NCBI GenBank assembly: GCA_028697145.1
Contig: JAQVFR010000021.1
Span: 1 to 54,861, forward strand
DNA from: Actinomycetota bacterium
GTDB lineage: Bacteria; Actinomycetota; Geothermincolia; Geothermincolales; RBG-13-55-18
Direction of reading: 5' to 3'
Length of the DNA: 54,861 nt
In this document: positions 52,339-54,861 of the stretch, in pieces
How the letters are laid out: each line of letters starts with the position of its first letter
Position numbering within the stretch: position 1 is the stretch's first letter
The notes under the pieces: model-generated
Database searches by the model: none
Seen by the model: only the letters and a program-made list of their open reading frames with translations
What the model was told of the DNA's origin: nothing
Position numbers and translations under genes: made by a program

Positions 52339-53661
52339 TCAGTCCTCGTCCTCTTCCTCCTCGGTTATCTCCTCGAGGTAGTCGTCAACCAGTCCGGAGA
52401 CGTGTATGGCGGAGTTGAAGGCGGTGTCCCCGCCGGTGCCCTCCGCACGGGTAGTGTCCCCGCAGATGAAGAAGTTGTCGAGGGAGGGGATGGTGAAATC
52501 GGGACGGTCGGCCCGCGTCTGGCCGGGACGCGGGAGGAAGCCGTCTACCATGGAGAGCCTGAGGGTGCGCTCCCAGTCCACGGCATCCCAGATGCCGGGG
52601 AACATCTCGCCGAGCACTCCCCTCAGTCGCTGTTCCTCGCGCCCCATCTTATCGGCGTTCTTCACCCAGGGAAGGGGAAGCGGGTAGTACCAGGAAAGCA
52701 GCTGACGGCCCGCGGGCGCCATTCCCGGGTCTATATTGGAGGTGAACTGCCCCATGCTCAGGGGCTCGGAGGTCACCAGGAGCCCGTTCTTGTCCGTGAC
52801 CGGCTCCTTGAGGCCGACGTCCAGGGATATCCCGGCGGTGGGCACGAGCTCCCGCGCTCTCTTCGCGAACTTGATGGGGAGGTCCTTTCCCCCGAAGAGG
52901 TCGGGGAGGTCCTGGACCGGCATAGCGCTTACCACCGCGTAGGCGGTATAGGAGGACGTCTCCGTTTTCACCTGGTTTACCAGGCCTTTCTTCAGCATCA
53001 GCCGTGTGACCTTGTTGCCCGTCATGATCTGGCCGTTCTTCTCCAGTTCCTCCCGCAGGCCGCCGATGATGCTGGGAGTGCCACCCCTCGGGTATCCAAC
53101 TTTCACCTTGGAGCGCAGGGCTTTCTTCAGATAGGCGGCCAGCTCACCGGCGGACGCGTTGGCCGGTTCGGGCGCGATTATGCCGATGCCGGAGATAACG
53201 CGCAGGATCTCCAGCGTCTCCTGCGACTTGCAGCTGGCCGTCAGGTCCTCGAGGGAGAGCTGATACTTCTTCGCCGGATTTCCCGCGACCAGCTTGACCA
53301 GGTAGCGCGCGGCGCTGATCTTCGCCGGCAGGGGGAGCATGGAGGACCTGAAGATCTTCCCCACGTTGTTGGGCAGCGGCACAAATCCGCCCTCGCGCCA
53401 TAGCTCCGGCTCGCCGGGCGCGATGAACTCCAGTTCGCGGCCGAGGCGCCGGAAGACGGCGGCGGCGGCGCCGTCCGATGCGTTGCGGTTGGCGTGCAGG
53501 CCGTATTCCACGATATATCCGTCCTTCTCCATGAATCCGGCCCTGCCCCCCAGGGACCTGGACTTCTCCAGCAGAAGGACCTCGTATCCCCTGTGTGCCA
53601 GCAGGGCTCCCGCCGAGAGTCCGGCATATCCACCACCGATGACGATGACGTCGCAGTCCAT
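52339..53661 (-). CDS. FAD-dependent oxidoreductase, phytoene desaturase-like
   Basis: This 440-residue flavoprotein opens with MDCDVIVIGGGYAGLSAGAL and LLLEKSRSLGGRAGF, the FAD-binding motifs of the crtI-like superfamily, and closes with LDNFFICGDTTRAEGTGGDT. The last residues are strongly acidic (ITEEEEDED). It is longer than a bare binding domain and has a substrate domain, so an enzyme acting on isoprenoid or similar hydrophobic compounds is possible; no crt genes are nearby. The ATG at 53661 has AAGGGG upstream; the frame opens earlier at 53802 without support. Confidence 0.85.
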   Translation of the reverse strand: MDCDVIVIGGGYAGLSAGALLAHRGYEVLLLEKSRSLGGRAGFMEKDGYIVEYGLHANRNASDGAAAAVFRRLGRELEFIAPGEPELWREGGFVPLPNNVGKIFRSSMLPLPAKISAARYLVKLVAGNPAKKYQLSLEDLTASCKSQETLEILRVISGIGIIAPEPANASAGELAAYLKKALRSKVKVGYPRGGTPSIIGGLREELEKNGQIMTGNKVTRLMLKKGLVNQVKTETSSYTAYAVVSAMPVQDLPDLFGGKDLPIKFAKRARELVPTAGISLDVGLKEPVTDKNGLLVTSEPLSMGQFTSNIDPGMAPAGRQLLSWYYPLPLPWVKNADKMGREEQRLRGVLGEMFPGIWDAVDWERTLRLSMVDGFLPRPGQTRADRPDFTIPSLDNFFICGDTTRAEGTGGDTAFNSAIHVSGLVDDYLEEITEEEEDED

Positions 53662-54066
53662 GTGTTTCCCCTTTTCCCTTCGGCCATCTCGGGCTGATTT
53701 CTTCAGGCCGTTCGCAGGCGGCCGGAAGGCCCGTCGTACGAAGAATATTAAACCACATTTCCCGCCGTATGAGGCCCGTTCGTCCACTCCCCCACTATCC
53801 ATAATACTCTTGCGAGGCTCATGCTTTGCGTTTCGCGCTTGCGGCGCGAAAAGTCAAGACCGAGCCCTAATCCACGCATCAGGGCGGAGCGACGCGTAAG
53901 CGCTGTGTGCCAGGATTTATCCCGGTACCGATCCCCATTACCTCGAGTTCGACGTTAATGTTCAGCACCGTGCCATCGCCATGCCGTATCGTTGGCTAGA
54001 CGGTCACACGGCTGTTAAAGTAACAAATAGGCAACGGCCGCCGACAGGAGAGAGGAGAACCATCGC
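53662..54066. promoter_or_regulatory. Divergent intergenic region with repeat and promoter-like pair
   Basis: This 405-nt spacer holds repeat copy A (listed separately) and, on the plus strand, TTGGCT (53992-53997) and TAAAGT (54016-54021) 18 nt apart, a weak promoter candidate for the hydrolase gene at 54067. An AT-rich patch at 53743-53758 could serve the minus-strand FAD gene. Nothing else is recognisable. Confidence 0.3.
53824..53925 (+). repeat. ~100-nt direct repeat, copy A
   Basis: Similar in order to copy B: TTTGCGT, then CAAGACCGAGCC, AGCGACGCG, AAGCGCTG and CAGGATTTATCC. Copy A additionally has an 8-bp hairpin (TTTCGCGC/GCGCGAAA, 53831-53851). CAAGACC is also part of the 40-nt repeat, so the families may be related. 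Confidence 0.65.
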
Positions 54067-54711
54067 GTGCGCAAGGAACGGGTGGGTTTCTATGCCGACT
54101 GCGTGGAGCCGATCAGGCTCGAGGGCATACTCGAGATGCCCGAGAAGCCCGAACCGCCCCCGGCGTGCATACTCTGTCACCCCCATCCCATCGGCGGCGG
54201 TTCCATGTACGTGCCGCTGCTCGAGGTGATGGCGCGGAGACTGGCAGAAAGCGGATGGGCGTGCCTTCGCTTCAACTTTCGCGGCGTGGGTCTCAGTAGC
54301 GGCGTACCGACGGGGGGGCTTTGCGAAGTAGAGGACGTCGAGGGAGCGTATCGCTTTCTCGCCGACAGGGAAGATGTCGATTGCGGGGAACTGGCCCTGG
54401 CGGGGTGGTCGTTCGGCGCATGGATCGGACTGAGGTGGGCGGTGGGCAGCGGTAACGTGAGCAGGATAGCCCTGGTCAGCCCCCCCATGGTGGGGTTCGA
54501 TTTCTTCTATTTTCTCGACGCCGACGAAGCAGTGCCGCCCGCCGACGCGCTTATCGTCAGCGGCGGTCGCGACCAGTTCAATGACCCGGATAAATTGCGC
54601 AGGCTATCATCTCGACTTGGGGCCGAACTGCGCATCCTGGAAGACGTAGACCACTTCCTCTTCGGCCACGAGACGGAAGTCGCCGGGATAATCGCCGACC
54701 ACTGGCAATAA
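54067..54711 (+). CDS. Alpha/beta hydrolase
   Basis: This 214-residue protein has the nucleophile elbow GWSFG (Ser115), Asp169 in SGGRDQFND and His196 in DVDHFLFG, giving a complete catalytic triad. CHPHPIGGGSM and FNFRGVGLSSG are typical of the small dienelactone hydrolase/YheT-like group. Substrate unknown. The GTG start follows GAGAGGAGAA at about 8 nt. It is flanked on both sides by the ~100-nt direct repeats. Confidence 0.88.
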   Translation: MRKERVGFYADCVEPIRLEGILEMPEKPEPPPACILCHPHPIGGGSMYVPLLEVMARRLAESGWACLRFNFRGVGLSSGVPTGGLCEVEDVEGAYRFLADREDVDCGELALAGWSFGAWIGLRWAVGSGNVSRIALVSPPMVGFDFFYFLDADEAVPPADALIVSGGRDQFNDPDKLRRLSSRLGAELRILEDVDHFLFGHETEVAGIIADHWQ

Positions 54712-54761
54712 CCCCCCCGCCTGCCCACCCCCGCCCTCTCCATAATCCGCCACACGGGCTC

Positions 54762-54860
54762 GGTTTTGCGTCCGAGCCGCAGGCGAGGAATGACAAGACC
54801 GAGCCTTGCCCACCCCCAAGGCCAGCGACGCGAAGCGCTGCGGGACAGGATTTATCCTGG
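54762..54860 (+). repeat. ~100-nt direct repeat, copy B
   Basis: Second copy in the same orientation, about 938 nt after copy A, ending at the window edge. A GGCTCGG-TTTTGCGT-CCGAGCC hairpin lies at its left side. The best-conserved blocks are CAAGACCGAGCC, AGCGACGCG, AAGCGCTG and CAGGATTTATCC. Confidence 0.65.
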
Positions 54861-54861
54861 C

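Noticed and set aside
1-54861. tRNA, rRNA or CRISPR features
   Set aside because: No cloverleaf, rRNA motif or regularly spaced repeat array was seen in the gaps.

Overview
This window is GC-rich, densely packed bacterial chromosomal DNA with about 49 protein-coding genes. I see no rRNA, tRNA, CRISPR array, phage or transposase gene. An uncultured, anaerobic member of the Actinobacteriota (Geothermincolia-like) is my best guess. The reasons are a DUF3068/PorA-type envelope protein, an amidase with tandem W-[YF]-FAEG repeats, a complete Rnf complex, a glycyl radical enzyme and many acyl-CoA enzymes. This taxonomic guess is an inference from gene content, not a phylogenetic result.

Layout. Positions 1-7192 carry cell-envelope genes (N-acetylmuramoyl-L-alanine amidase, DUF3068 protein, L,D-transpeptidase), a phosphodiesterase, a zinc-ribbon protein and a ketopantoate-reductase-like enzyme. 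Positions 7189-15478 carry an acyl-CoA ligase, an RND/MMPL exporter, an amidohydrolase, a zinc alcohol dehydrogenase and adenine deaminase. Positions 15975-31193 form an acyl-CoA and radical-enzyme region: 3-hydroxyacyl-CoA dehydrogenase, two crotonases, three acyl-CoA dehydrogenases with different catalytic-base arrangements, a MoaD/ThiS-like protein, an FAD oxidoreductase overlapping a radical SAM gene, a glycyl radical enzyme (GRE) with its activase, a flavin split-barrel protein and another FAD enzyme.

Positions 32540-37696 (minus strand) encode a complete Rnf ferredoxin:NAD oxidoreductase in the order rnfC-D-G-E-A-B. Divergent from it are an RseC-like protein, a DUF2752 protein and a DUF4234 protein. 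Next, on the minus strand, comes an ECF transporter cluster (NusG-II protein, Gx-type S component, two ATPases, EcfT). Positions 43206-53661 hold methyltransferases, a hexapeptide acyltransferase, a GalT-like enzyme, an NDP-forming acyl-CoA synthetase alpha subunit, a GT4 glycosyltransferase with a GH57 branching enzyme, an isochorismatase-family hydrolase, a 54-residue membrane protein and a phytoene-desaturase-like FAD enzyme. An alpha/beta hydrolase closes the window.

How the parts fit (inference): acyl-CoA ligases feed CoA thioesters into dehydrogenation, hydration and 3-OH oxidation. The electrons are exchanged between NADH and ferredoxin by Rnf with ion translocation, and the NDP-forming synthetase could conserve energy as ATP. 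The GRE locus probably makes or cleaves an unusual substrate feeding this pathway; its substrate cannot be read from the sequence. Two repeat families mark intergenic spaces: a 40-nt palindromic element at about 83 and, inverted, at about 49191, and a roughly 100-nt direct repeat on both sides of the last hydrolase. No recognisable DNA-binding transcription factor is encoded anywhere in the window.
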